Shown piece by piece: positions 26,179 to 35,400 of a DNA stretch of 47,496 nucleotides (positions are counted from its first letter, which is position 1; each line of letters opens with the position of its first letter). The notes beneath the pieces were generated by a model. The model searched no databases. It was not told where the DNA came from and saw only the letters and a list, made by a program, of their open reading frames with translations. The position numbers and the translations under genes were made by a program. This DNA comes from Acidobacteriota bacterium (GTDB taxonomy: Bacteria > Actinomycetota > Acidimicrobiia > Acidimicrobiales > RAAP-2), in assembly GCA_018971385.1 (NCBI GenBank), contig JAGXAY010000007.1:1-47496 (forward strand). The letters are read 5' to 3'.

Positions 26179-26463
26179 GTGGCTGTGAAACTTCGTTTGG
26201 AGAGAATGGGCAAGAAGAAGCAGCCCAGTTATCGCGTGGTCGCCGTGGAGGCCAGTCGTCCCCGGACCTCGGCCGTCCTCGAAGTGCTCGGGACCTACCA
26301 GCCCCGAGGCATTTCTCAGGCTCAGCCCGACACCGTGGTGACGATTGACAACGACCGGGCCGTTGCCTGGTTGAAGAACGGCGCGCAGCCCACCGAGCGC
26401 GTAGCCAAGTTGCTGAAGGTCTCCGGCGCGCTCGACGCCTTCGCGGCGTCGAAGGCCCCGTGA
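26179..26463 (+). CDS. rpsP: 30S ribosomal protein S16 (bS16)
   Basis: A 94-residue protein with the bS16 pattern: VKLRLERMGKKKQPSYRVV, then VEVLGTYQPR-like and AVAWLKNGAQPTERVAKLL. GTG 26179 follows GGAAGG by 11 bases. It begins the classic rpsP-khpA-rimM-trmD-rplS run, and its stop overlaps the khpA start by four bases. Confidence 0.97.
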   Translation: MAVKLRLERMGKKKQPSYRVVAVEASRPRTSAVLEVLGTYQPRGISQAQPDTVVTIDNDRAVAWLKNGAQPTERVAKLLKVSGALDAFAASKAP

Positions 26464-26774
26464 GCGCCTTCGACTACGTCGAGGGCGACGTCAACACTCT
26501 CGACGAGACGGTAACGAACGACGGGGGCGACCTCGCTCCCACCGCCCAGGCGGCCCTCGAGTACCTGGCGCGCTCCCTCGCCGACAACCCCGACGCCGTG
26601 AGCGTCGAGGTGCGCGAACGGGGTGACAAGGTCATCCTCTCCCTCTCGGTGGATAAGGACGACATGGGTCGCCTCATCGGCCGCCGGGGCCGCACCGCCC
26701 AAGCCCTGCGCAGCCTCGTGGCCGCCGCGGGAGCTCGTGACGGGGTGACGACCTCGGTCGACATCCTCGACTAG
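26460..26774 (+). CDS. khpA: KhpA-type KH-domain RNA-binding protein
   Basis: A 104-residue protein. An N-terminal extension of about 27 residues is followed by a single KH domain: LEYLARSLADNPDAVSVEV, DKVILSLSVDKDDMGRLIGRRGRTAQALRSLV, with the GRRG loop of the KH fold. KhpA homologues pair with KhpB/Jag to bind RNA and affect cell division in Gram-positive bacteria. Located between rpsP and rimM, its usual place. Confidence 0.92.
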   Translation: MSAFDYVEGDVNTLDETVTNDGGDLAPTAQAALEYLARSLADNPDAVSVEVRERGDKVILSLSVDKDDMGRLIGRRGRTAQALRSLVAAAGARDGVTTSVDILD

Positions 26775-26777
26775 ATC

Positions 26778-27254
26778 GTGGTCGCCCCGAGCGAACTGCT
26801 CGAGGTGGGCGTTGTCGTCAAGGCCCACGGATTAAAGGGCGAGGTCCTGGTGGACCTCTGGAGCGATCGGCACGAACGACTCGCCCCGGGGAGCGTTCTC
26901 TCGAGTGATCGCGGTGACCTTCACGTCCTCTCCGCTCACCCCCACCAACAGCGCTTTCTCGTTCGCTTCGCCGAAGTGGCGACCCGGGAAGCGGCCGAAA
27001 CCTGGCGGGGCGTCATACTGCGCGCCGAACGGTTAGACGTCGACGAGGACGTCATCTGGATCGACCAACTTTTCGGGTGTCGGGTCCTCGACCAGGACGG
27101 TGTGGACCGGGGTGTGGTGGTCGACGTGGAGGCGAATCCCGCGAGTGATCTCCTCGTCCTCGACACCGGCGCCCTCGTTCCTTTGCACTTCGTGACCGAG
27201 TTTGAGCCCCGCGCCCGGGTCGTCGTCGAGGTGCCCGAAGGACTCTTCGAGTGA
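26778..27254 (+). CDS. rimM: Ribosome maturation factor RimM
   Basis: A 158-residue protein. The N-terminal RimM barrel has LEVGVVVKAHGLKGEVLVDLWSD and ends with a WRGVILRAER segment. A PRC-barrel-like C-terminal part has DQLFGCRVLDQDGVDRGVV, DLLVLDTGALVPLHFVTEF. It assists 16S rRNA/S19 assembly of the 30S head. The start is a GTG 3 bases after the khpA stop. Its stop overlaps the trmD start by four bases. Confidence 0.93.
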   Translation: MVAPSELLEVGVVVKAHGLKGEVLVDLWSDRHERLAPGSVLSSDRGDLHVLSAHPHQQRFLVRFAEVATREAAETWRGVILRAERLDVDEDVIWIDQLFGCRVLDQDGVDRGVVVDVEANPASDLLVLDTGALVPLHFVTEFEPRARVVVEVPEGLFE

Positions 27255-28009
27255 CCCTCGTCGTCGACGTTCTCACTCTCTTCCCCGACGCCCTTCACTC
27301 CTACGCGGGAATCTCCGTCCTCGGTCGGGCCCGCGACCGAGGAGTGTGGGATCTGCGCGTGCACGACGTCCGCGACGTCACGACGGACGTCCACCGCAGC
27401 GTCGACGACACCCCCTACGGCGGGGGAGCGGGCATGGTGCTCTCCCCGGAACCCCTCGCCCAGTCCCTCGACGCCCTCGGTGAGCGTCGCGGCCCGGTCA
27501 TCGCCCTCACCCCGGCCGGCACCCCCTTTCGCCAAGCCCGGGCTCGAGAGCTCGCTCGAGAGAGTGAACTCACCCTGATCTGCGGGCGCTACGAGGGCTT
27601 CGATCAGCGCTTTCTCGACACCCGGGTCGACGAGGAGATCTCCGTCGGGGACTTCGTGCTCGCCGGGGGAGAACTGGCCGCCCTCTGCGTACTCGAGGCC
27701 GTGGTGCGACTGCTCCCCGGCGCCCTCGGTAACGCCGAGTCGGTGGAGGAGGAGTCCTTTTCCGACGGGCTCCTCGAGTATCCCCACTACACCAAGCCGG
27801 CCGTGTGGCGGGGTCGTGAGGTTCCCGAGATTCTGACCTCGGGCGATCACGGCCGCATCGCCCGCTGGCGCCGGGCCCAGGCTCTGCGCACGACCCTCGA
27901 ACGCCGACCAGACCTCCTGCGACTCGAGAGTCTCTCGGCGGAGGATCGTGCGCTCCTCGAGGCCTTCGCCCCGGTGGTGGACTCCCCGTCGGGGGACCGG
28001 CTAGACTAA
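27251..28009 (+). CDS. trmD: tRNA (guanine(37)-N1)-methyltransferase
   Basis: A 252-residue SPOUT-class enzyme methylating G37 of tRNAs reading CNN codons. Signature segments are VLTLFPDAL at the N-terminus, DDTPYGGGAGMVL, LICGRYEGFDQR, EEISVGDFVLAGGELAAL and LLEYPHYTKPAVWRGREVPE. Full length. GTG start overlapping the rimM stop. The stop region overlaps the TAGACT hexamer serving rplS. Confidence 0.97.
   Translation: MTLVVDVLTLFPDALHSYAGISVLGRARDRGVWDLRVHDVRDVTTDVHRSVDDTPYGGGAGMVLSPEPLAQSLDALGERRGPVIALTPAGTPFRQARARELARESELTLICGRYEGFDQRFLDTRVDEEISVGDFVLAGGELAALCVLEAVVRLLPGALGNAESVEEESFSDGLLEYPHYTKPAVWRGREVPEILTSGDHGRIARWRRAQALRTTLERRPDLLRLESLSAEDRALLEAFAPVVDSPSGDRLD
28002..28007 (+). promoter_or_regulatory. 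-10 element TAGACT of rplS, overlapping the trmD stop region
   Basis: TAGACT overlaps the last codons of trmD (CTAGACTAA). The rplS ATG is 35 bases downstream and has GAAGGAC as ribosome binding site, so the transcript would carry a short leader. Confidence 0.35.
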
Positions 28010-28042
28010 GTCTTCCCCAAGGGAACGACGAAGGACGCGAGT

Positions 28043-28399
28043 ATGAACCCCACCGATCTCATCGACCGTGACTCCCTGCGCGACGACGTCCCGGCGTTTC
28101 GCGCCGGTGACACTCTGAAGGTTCACGTGCGCGTCGTCGAGGGTAGCCGCGAGCGCGTTCAGATCTTCGAAGGCGCCGTGATTCGCCGCCAGGGTTCGGG
28201 AGTCTCTGAGACCTTCACCGTGCGCAAGATTTCCTTCGGTATCGGTGTGGAGCGCACCTTCCCGCTGCACGCGCCGACCATCGCCAAGATCGAGGTCGTC
28301 TCGCGCGGTGACGTGCGTCGCGCCAAGCTGTACTACCTGCGCGACCTGCGCGGTAAGGCGGCGAAGATCAAGGAGCTGCGCGTCACCGAGCGCGCGTAG
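28043..28399 (+). CDS. rplS: 50S ribosomal protein L19 (bL19)
   Basis: A 118-residue protein with the bL19 pattern: [90 protein letters not shown] start with GAAGGAC upstream. It closes the trmD operon, with DUF2469 6 bases downstream. Confidence 0.97.
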   Translation: MNPTDLIDRDSLRDDVPAFRAGDTLKVHVRVVEGSRERVQIFEGAVIRRQGSGVSETFTVRKISFGIGVERTFPLHAPTIAKIEVVSRGDVRRAKLYYLRDLRGKAAKIKELRVTERA

Positions 28400-28405
28400 T
28401 CGCCC

Positions 28406-28705
28406 GTGGGCGAAGAAGAGCTCGACGACTACGAGGCCACTCTCGAACTGGCCCTCGTCCAGGAGTACAAGGCGGTCGTCGCGACGTTCGACTACGCCGT
28501 CGAAACGGATCGACGTTTCTATCTCGCCAACACCGTCGAGGTTGAGGTCAAGAGTCAGGGTTCGCCCACTCTCATCGAACTGGTTCTCCACGACGCCTGG
28601 GTCTGGGATATGTACCGCGCCCAGCGCTTCGTGCCCCTCGTGAGGGTTCTCACCTTCCGCGACGTCAACATTGAGCGCCTGCCGAAAGAAGACCTCGCTC
28701 CGTGA
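28406..28705 (+). CDS. DUF2469 family protein
   Basis: A 99-residue acidic protein with the actinobacterial DUF2469 pattern: LDDYEATLELALVQEYKAVVATFDYAVETDRRFYLAN and the end DAWVWDMYRAQRFVPLVRVLTFRDVNIERL. The function is unknown. In mycobacteria the family also lies just downstream of the rplS/lepB/rnhB region. Here lepB, rnhB and yraN, which often accompany it, do not follow. GTG start. Its stop overlaps the next start by four bases. Confidence 0.9.
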   Translation: MGEEELDDYEATLELALVQEYKAVVATFDYAVETDRRFYLANTVEVEVKSQGSPTLIELVLHDAWVWDMYRAQRFVPLVRVLTFRDVNIERLPKEDLAP

Positions 28706-29127
28706 GCCCGTTTCGGTGTTACCGAGTTCGACTCGACTCACCGACTCCCTGGCCCGTGGACGAGGGTCGAGTCTCTCTCTACCGAGTCCTCGACGCTCCA
28801 GCCCCGCTCGCGCTCGCCGCTCGAGGACCGGCCACGCCGTGTGGTCTGTGGACCTCGGTGGACGAGAACTACCCGCTGGCGCTCCTCGCGCGCGACCTCG
28901 TCACGACGGCCCGTCTCGTTCCCCTCGTGGAGGTGGTGTTAGAGGCGGGTGAGGGGGAGTGTCGCCGACTGGAAGAACTCGTCAATGGGCGAAGTGATCC
29001 CGTGGGCGTGCTTACTCCGGGACTGACCCTCGCCGGGGGCGCCCCCCGTCCCGTACGGGTCTGGCATCCGAGCAACGGAGAACTTCACCGGGGTGACGAC
29101 CGCCGGCGCTATGACGTGGTGGGGTGA
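28702..29127 (+). CDS. Uncharacterised protein coupled to DUF2469
   Basis: A 141-residue soluble protein of normal GC and codon use, starting with a GTG that overlaps the DUF2469 stop. No family recognised. Visible features are an N-terminal YRVRLDSPTPWPVDEGRVSLYRVL stretch, a central helical part and a Pro/Arg-rich C-terminus. The overlap and base composition argue that it is a real gene and the last one of the housekeeping block before the accessory island. Confidence 0.6.
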   Translation: MSPFRCYRVRLDSPTPWPVDEGRVSLYRVLDAPAPLALAARGPATPCGLWTSVDENYPLALLARDLVTTARLVPLVEVVLEAGEGECRRLEELVNGRSDPVGVLTPGLTLAGGAPRPVRVWHPSNGELHRGDDRRRYDVVG

Positions 29128-29476
29128 TTCCTCGACCGGCTCGATAGTGCGAATGGACGAGACGTGCGGTCTTACAGAGTGAGGCTTTTGCAAACCTCAT
29201 CCCGTGAAAACGACCCTCGGCCTTCATGATCAACAGTCCACGACAAGTAGTCACCAGCCTTTAACAATGCGGCATACGAGCGCACTAAAGGTTGAACCGC
29301 ATCGCATTGTTCCTTAGTGCCGTTATGAATGACAGGGGTCAATCATTGCGCTATGGTCAACGCAACTCGAAGCTGGGTAAGCAGTTGTCCTTCGTTGTGC
29401 CACGGTTGTAAACGGACTGGAGCAGCACTTGCGCGCATTCGAGAATTCATCTCAACTCACTGTTACCACTCGCGTG
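29128..29476. other. Intergenic region before the RHS gene, with interleaved inverted repeats
   Basis: No gene is convincing here. The GC content falls noticeably. A GAGG/CCTC dyad with an AT-rich centre lies at 29181-29198. At 29263-29320 two inverted repeats are interleaved (separate entry). A TATGGT hexamer near 29353 could be a -10 element, but no clear -35 accompanies it. The region marks the left border of the accessory island. Confidence 0.4.
29263..29320 (+). repeat. Two interleaved inverted repeats (A-B-A'-B')
   Basis: AACAATGCG (29263-29271) is complementary to CGCATTGTT (29303-29311). GCACTAAAGG (29282-29291) is complementary, apart from one bulged base, to CCTTAGTGC (29312-29320). 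The arms alternate and A' abuts B'. As RNA they could form two mutually exclusive hairpins, or a pseudoknot only with strained geometry; as DNA they could be nested binding sites. Confidence 0.75.
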
Positions 29477-32400
29477 ATGAAGGTCACGAGATCGGTCAAG
29501 AGGGGGGGGCACCGGATTATCCGACGCGCCCTGCAGGTGGCTATCGCCCTAGCGACCTTAGTGGGGGTGCTCAGCATTGTCTCGCCTGAAGTGGCCTCCG
29601 CAACAAGTTTTCCCCTCTCCGTGACGGTCACCCCGTCGGTGTCGTGGGTGGATACCGGACTCGCCGTCAGTGCAGGCACCTTCTACGACGTCAGCGCGTC
29701 CGGAACCATTTTGGGAATGTCGGGAGCGCCGGGTACTCCCGCGGGAACACCGTGGGCGAGCTGCGGCTCGGCGACCGTCACCTCGCTGTACCCGGGCCTC
29801 GATTGTGGGGCGCTGATTGCCCGAATTGGTGCAGGGATTCCCTTCACAATTGGTACGCACATGATCTTCGACGGGGCGCCTGGTGAGCTCTATCTCGGAG
29901 TAAACGAACAGTCTCTCAGCGGATTGTCTGGTTCGTGGTCGGCGACAATCACGACCGGTTCGCTTCCCAATCCGGTTCTCGGAAGTCAACGATTCGGTGG
30001 GGGAGGTGGCGTTGCTCCGGGAACGTGTACGACATGCACCGGCGGCGGTGTCGTTGACCCCGCAACCGGCGACGTCGTCGTGAACGCCAGTGACGCTAGC
30101 GTGCCGACTGTTGGACCCTCGCTCGACGTCTCGCGCACGTACGACTCGACCATGGCTCAAAGCGAGGTGGCGTCGTTAACTCCGGGGCCCCTCGGATACG
30201 GATGGACCGACTCCTACGCCACGTCGTTGCTGTTGAACAGCGATTACGGGACGTCCGCCAGTGGTGACGTCACCCTCGTGCAGCCCAACGGATCGGAGGC
30301 TCTCTTCGTCTCACCCGTGTCTGGAACTTGCCCGTCACCCTACGTGGGATCCGGGGCGAGTGGGACTTACTGCACACTGGCGAGCACGCTCGGAACCCTC
30401 AGTTACAACTCGACAACCTCCACTTACACGCTCCTCGAGTACCCCTCGTCCACCTACACCTTTAACGCGAGCGGACTTCTCAGCTCGATGAGTGACGTGA
30501 ACGGTGCGACCGAAACAGTCGCCTACGACACGCCGATGCCGGGAAGCGGCAACTGTCCGGTGAGCGCCGCGTCGTGTGAGACGATTACGGCAGCCACGGG
30601 GACGCAGACAATGACCCTCGGGTGGTCCGCTAGAGGGGATAGCGGAGTCATCACCTCCGTCACGGATCCCGCGGGATACCGAACGACCTACGGCTACTCG
30701 TCGGGTAATCTGACCTCGGTCACCGACAACTGGGGACACGTCACCACGTACTCCTACGACACCGCAAATCCCAACGCGACCTACCAGCACGACCTCATAA
30801 CGCAGACGTCGCCCAACGAGCAGCCCGGTCAGCCCGACGCAGGGACGTCGACCTCGATTAACTACGACTCTTCCGGTCGGGCCACCCAGCTCACCGTGCC
30901 CACGGGCCAGACGAGCACCTTTAACTACTCTTCGATAAATCCGGCCAGCCTGACGGGTTCGGTGACCGAGACGGGGGCGAGCGGCGACGTTACCCAGTAC
31001 AACTACACCTCCGGAGTGCTCGTCTTCTCGACGACCAGTCCCTCGAGTACTCCCGAAACGACGTACTACGCGACTAACGGCTTAGACCTCCTGACCATCG
31101 GTACGGTGGACCCAACGGGAGCGGAGACGGCGAGCAACTACGACGCCCACGGCAACATCGTGGCGTCTATCCCCAACGCGAACGCGGCGGGCGACGGTAC
31201 GGGTTACACCTACAACACCGCGGGCGAGGTGACCTGTTCCGCCCAACCTCTCGCGGCGCTCACGTGTAACTCCCAGACCCTACCGAGCCCAACCAGTGCC
31301 GGGGGCGTGATCACCCTACCGGCCATAGTTCCGCCCGCGTATTTGACCTTCCATGACTACGACACATTCGGCCGAGAGATGTACCAAACCACGGGAGACT
31401 ACGCACCGAATGGAACCTTGCTCCACGTGCGCACTTCCTACACGCTCTATAACGGCAATACCGTCACACTGGGTTCGACGCTCTACTCGTGCTCTACTCC
31501 TTCGCCCGCGGCCGAACTACCCTGCGCCACCATCAACCCCGATGGCGTGATCACGCAACTGGGTTACGACGCACAAGGTGACCTCACGTCGTCGTCGGTG
31601 TTGGATGCCAACACCGTGTCGACTCCGGGGGTAATCAGCACCCTGAGTGGTGGTCCCATGGGTGTGGAGATTGCGAAGAACTTGAGTCAGAACGACTCCC
31701 AAATCGCGACCGTCACGCTCGGGGGCGTCGCCTACGCCTACGTCGCCGACTCCTACAACAACGTCATCCGTCGGATCAACCTGGCCACCGACCAAGAGAC
31801 CGTCGTGGCCGGCAACTACGCGTGGGGTCCCTACGGGGATGGGGGTCCCGCAACGAGTGCTCAGCTGGGCACTCCGAGTGGAGTCGCCGTGGATTCAGCC
31901 GGTGATATCACCATCGCCGACAGCGGGAATGACGAGGTGCGCTTTGTGCCCGCCGTGTCGGGAACCTACTTCGGCCAGACCATGACAGGTGGCGATATTT
32001 ACCGGATAGCGGGTACCGGGTCCTCGGGCTTTTCGGGCGACAACGGTCCCGCGACGTCGGCCAGACTCCACGATCCTCAGTCGGTCGCCTTCTACTCCGG
32101 TGGTGTTCTCGTGACTGACACGCTCAACAGCGAGGTCCGCTTCATTCCCGCCACGAGCGGCACGTACTTCGGACAATCCATGACAGGCGCCAACATCTAC
32201 GCGGTCGTGGGCAACGCGACGGCCGGATATGTCGGCACTGGCGTATCGCCCACCTCCGCCGAGGTGTCCTTTCCCCAAAGTGTCGCCGTTGACTCGAGTG
32301 GGGACGTCGCGATTGGGGACTCGGGTAACAACGTCGTGCGCTTCATCCCTGCGAGCACAGGGACCTACTACGGCGTGGCGATGACCGCGGGCAAAATCTA

Positions 32401-35400
32401 CACCGTCGCGGGCGCCGCGCCCGTCGCGGGATCTCCCGCGTCGTCGGGCTACTCAGCCAACGGCACTCTGGGCACGTCGGCCCTGCTGAACGCCCCGAGC
32501 GGAGTAGCTTTCGACGCCTCGGGGAATCTCTACTACGCCGATTCCAACAATTTCTCGGTGCGCGTCCTCGCCCGGACTTCGGGGAGTATTCTCGGCCACA
32601 GCGTCTCGGTCGGCACCGTCTACACCGTCGCCGGAAGTTACACGTGGGGCGACCTCGGTAACGGGGCCCCCGCAACCAGTGCCTCCATGGGCTACACCGG
32701 GGGCGTGGCGATTGACCCGAACGGTGACCTCGTCCTCGACGACACCTTCAGCGACGTCGTTCGCATCGTCGCGAACACCTCGGGACCCCTGGTAGGAAAT
32801 AGTTCAGTCACGCCCTACGACATTTACGCCGCGGCGGGCACGGGCGCCTTCTCCGAGGGTCTCCAAAACGGTCCCGCCGCCAACGCTGAGTTCAACTCAC
32901 CCTCGAGCGTGAGAGTCGATTCGAGTGGCGACGTTGTAGTGGCCGACACCGGTAACAACGTGGTGCGATTCATCCCGGCGGTGTCGGGCACCTATTTCGG
33001 TCAGGCAATGACCGCTGGTGACATCTACGACATCGCGGGTAACGGCTGGCCCGGATTCGGGGGAGACGGGGGACCGGCCACGTCAGCCATTCTGTCGTCT
33101 CCCGGAGGCGCCTCGTTTGACGCAGCGGGTGACGTTGTCATTGCCGATACCAGGAACAACGTGGTGCGTTTTGTGCCAAGAACTAGTGGAACCTACTTCG
33201 GCCAGTCCATGACGTCGGGCGATATCTACACCATCGCCGGCACGTCGGTCGCCGGGTACTCCTCGGGGGTCTCGTCAGCTACCACTTCGCCACTCAATGG
33301 TCCCATGGGCGCAACCATTGACGCGACCGGCAACCTTCTCATCGCCGACACCTCCAACAATGTGATTCGCTTCGTGCCGAAAGTGGGTGGCACCTATTTT
33401 GGCCAGGCTATGACCGGTGGGGACCTCTACACCGTGGCGGGCAGCTACTCCGCGGGCGCGGGTTTCTCGGGTAACGGCGCGGTGGCGATGTCGGCTCAAC
33501 TGAACAAGCCCTCGTCGGTCACCGTGGACGCGACGGGTGACCTCATCATTTCCGACGTGAACAACTCCATGGTGCGTTTCGTGCCGAACGTGGGTGGTAC
33601 CTACTTCGGACAGGTGATGAGCGCGAACGCCATCTACACCATTGCCGGCAGCACGACCCGGGGTTACGCCGGGGACCGGAGTCCCGCGATCTCGGCCCAA
33701 CTCTCGTGGGTGAGTGACGCCATGGAGGATCCCTCGGGCAACCTCTTCATCGTCGACTCAGGTAACGACGTGATTCGTTTCGAACCGGCGACGACGGGCC
33801 TCTACTTCGGTCAATCGATGCTCGCGAACAATATCTACACCATCGCCGGTGCGGGGTGGACCAGTAATCACTTCGCCGGCGATGGGGGCTCACCCCTTCA
33901 AGCGCAGTTTGCTTGGATTATCTCCGTTGCTTCGGATCTTCGTGGTGGTTACTACATTGACGACAGCGTCGACCAGCGAGTTCGTCACGTGAGTGCTCTC
34001 AACTCCACCAGTTTCGCGGCGACCACCACCTACACCTACAACGGCGACGGCCAAAAAACCTCGATGACGCTACCCAACGGAAATGCTCCGGGGGCTAACG
34101 CCGGAAACTTCACCACCACCTACACCTACGGAGCCAACGGAGAACTGACCTCTGAGACGCAAGGCGGTGGTCCGGGCGCCACGGTCACCCCGCGCACCAC
34201 GAGTTACACGTACGACGCGAACGGGAATCGACTGTCGATGACCGATCCGCGCGGCTACACCACGACGTACGCGTTCAACGCAGATAATCAGCAGGTCCTC
34301 GTTACCGACCCGATGGGCAACTCCACTCTGACGTGTTACGACGGAAGCGGCAACCTGATCGAGACGGTACCCGCCGTGGGCGTCGCGGCGAATTCGCTCA
34401 CCGTAGCGAGTTGTGCGAGCGCACCGGCACGCTTGGCATCCGACGCGACGACGTTCGCCTACAACACTGCGGGCCAAAAGATTTCGATGACGACGCCCGC
34501 TCCGGCAGGCCTTTCGGGGACCGAGACCACGACCTACGCCTACGACGGCAACGGCAACCTCGTGACCGTAAGTGCTCCTGCGACGAGTAATACCGTGGGG
34601 GCCCCAAACAACGTCACTGAGTACACCTACAACAATCTCAACCAGCTGACGTCGACCACTACGGGCTACGGCACAACGTCGGCGTCGACGACCAGTACGT
34701 GCTACGACCCCAACGGAGACGTGACGGCGACCGTACCCGGCGACGGGAACGTCTCGGGTGTCACGGCGTGCGCGACCACGTCGCCCTACCAGACCGCGTC
34801 GCCCTTTCAGACGGGGTATGCGTTCGACTCTCTGGGCGAGATGGTGAGTCAAAGCGCTCCGGCGACGACGGCCGCCCCGAGTGGTCAGGTGACGACCTAC
34901 ACTTACGACCCCTCGGGTAATCAGCTGACGTCGACAAATCCCGACGGAGTCACGACCACGAAGACCTACACGCCCCTCGGCCAGGTCCAGACCGTGAGCT
35001 ATTCGAACCGAACGAATCCCGTGGGCTACTCCTACGACGCCAACGGCAATATGACCACGATGACCGACGCCAGCGGCATCACCACCAATGTCTATGACCC
35101 CTTCAATGAACTGACGAGCACCACCAACGGATCGGGCCAGACGGTGTCCTACGGCTATGGTCTCGACGGCCTCAATACCGCGATTAGCTACCCGCTGGGT
35201 TCGGCGGGCTCGTGGGCGAGCACCTACACCGTCAACATGGGCTACAACCACGACGACCAGCTCCAGTCGGTCACCGACTTCAATGGCCACACCTCGACGC
35301 TCACCTATACCGCCGACGGACTGCTCTCGAGTCTCAGTCTGGGGGCGAGTGGCGACACCGTGAACACAACCTACGCCGCGAGCGACAACGTGGCCGCGGT

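Noticed and set aside
29429-29476. TTG start 16 codons upstream of the RHS ATG
   Set aside because: It would put 16 extra residues before a well-formed signal peptide and has no better ribosome binding site.
31700-34010. Possible tandem-repeat array or CRISPR-like structure
   Set aside because: The repeats have a period of about 200 bases, diverge at DNA level and are conserved as protein; they are NHL repeats. No short direct repeats with unique spacers exist in the window.
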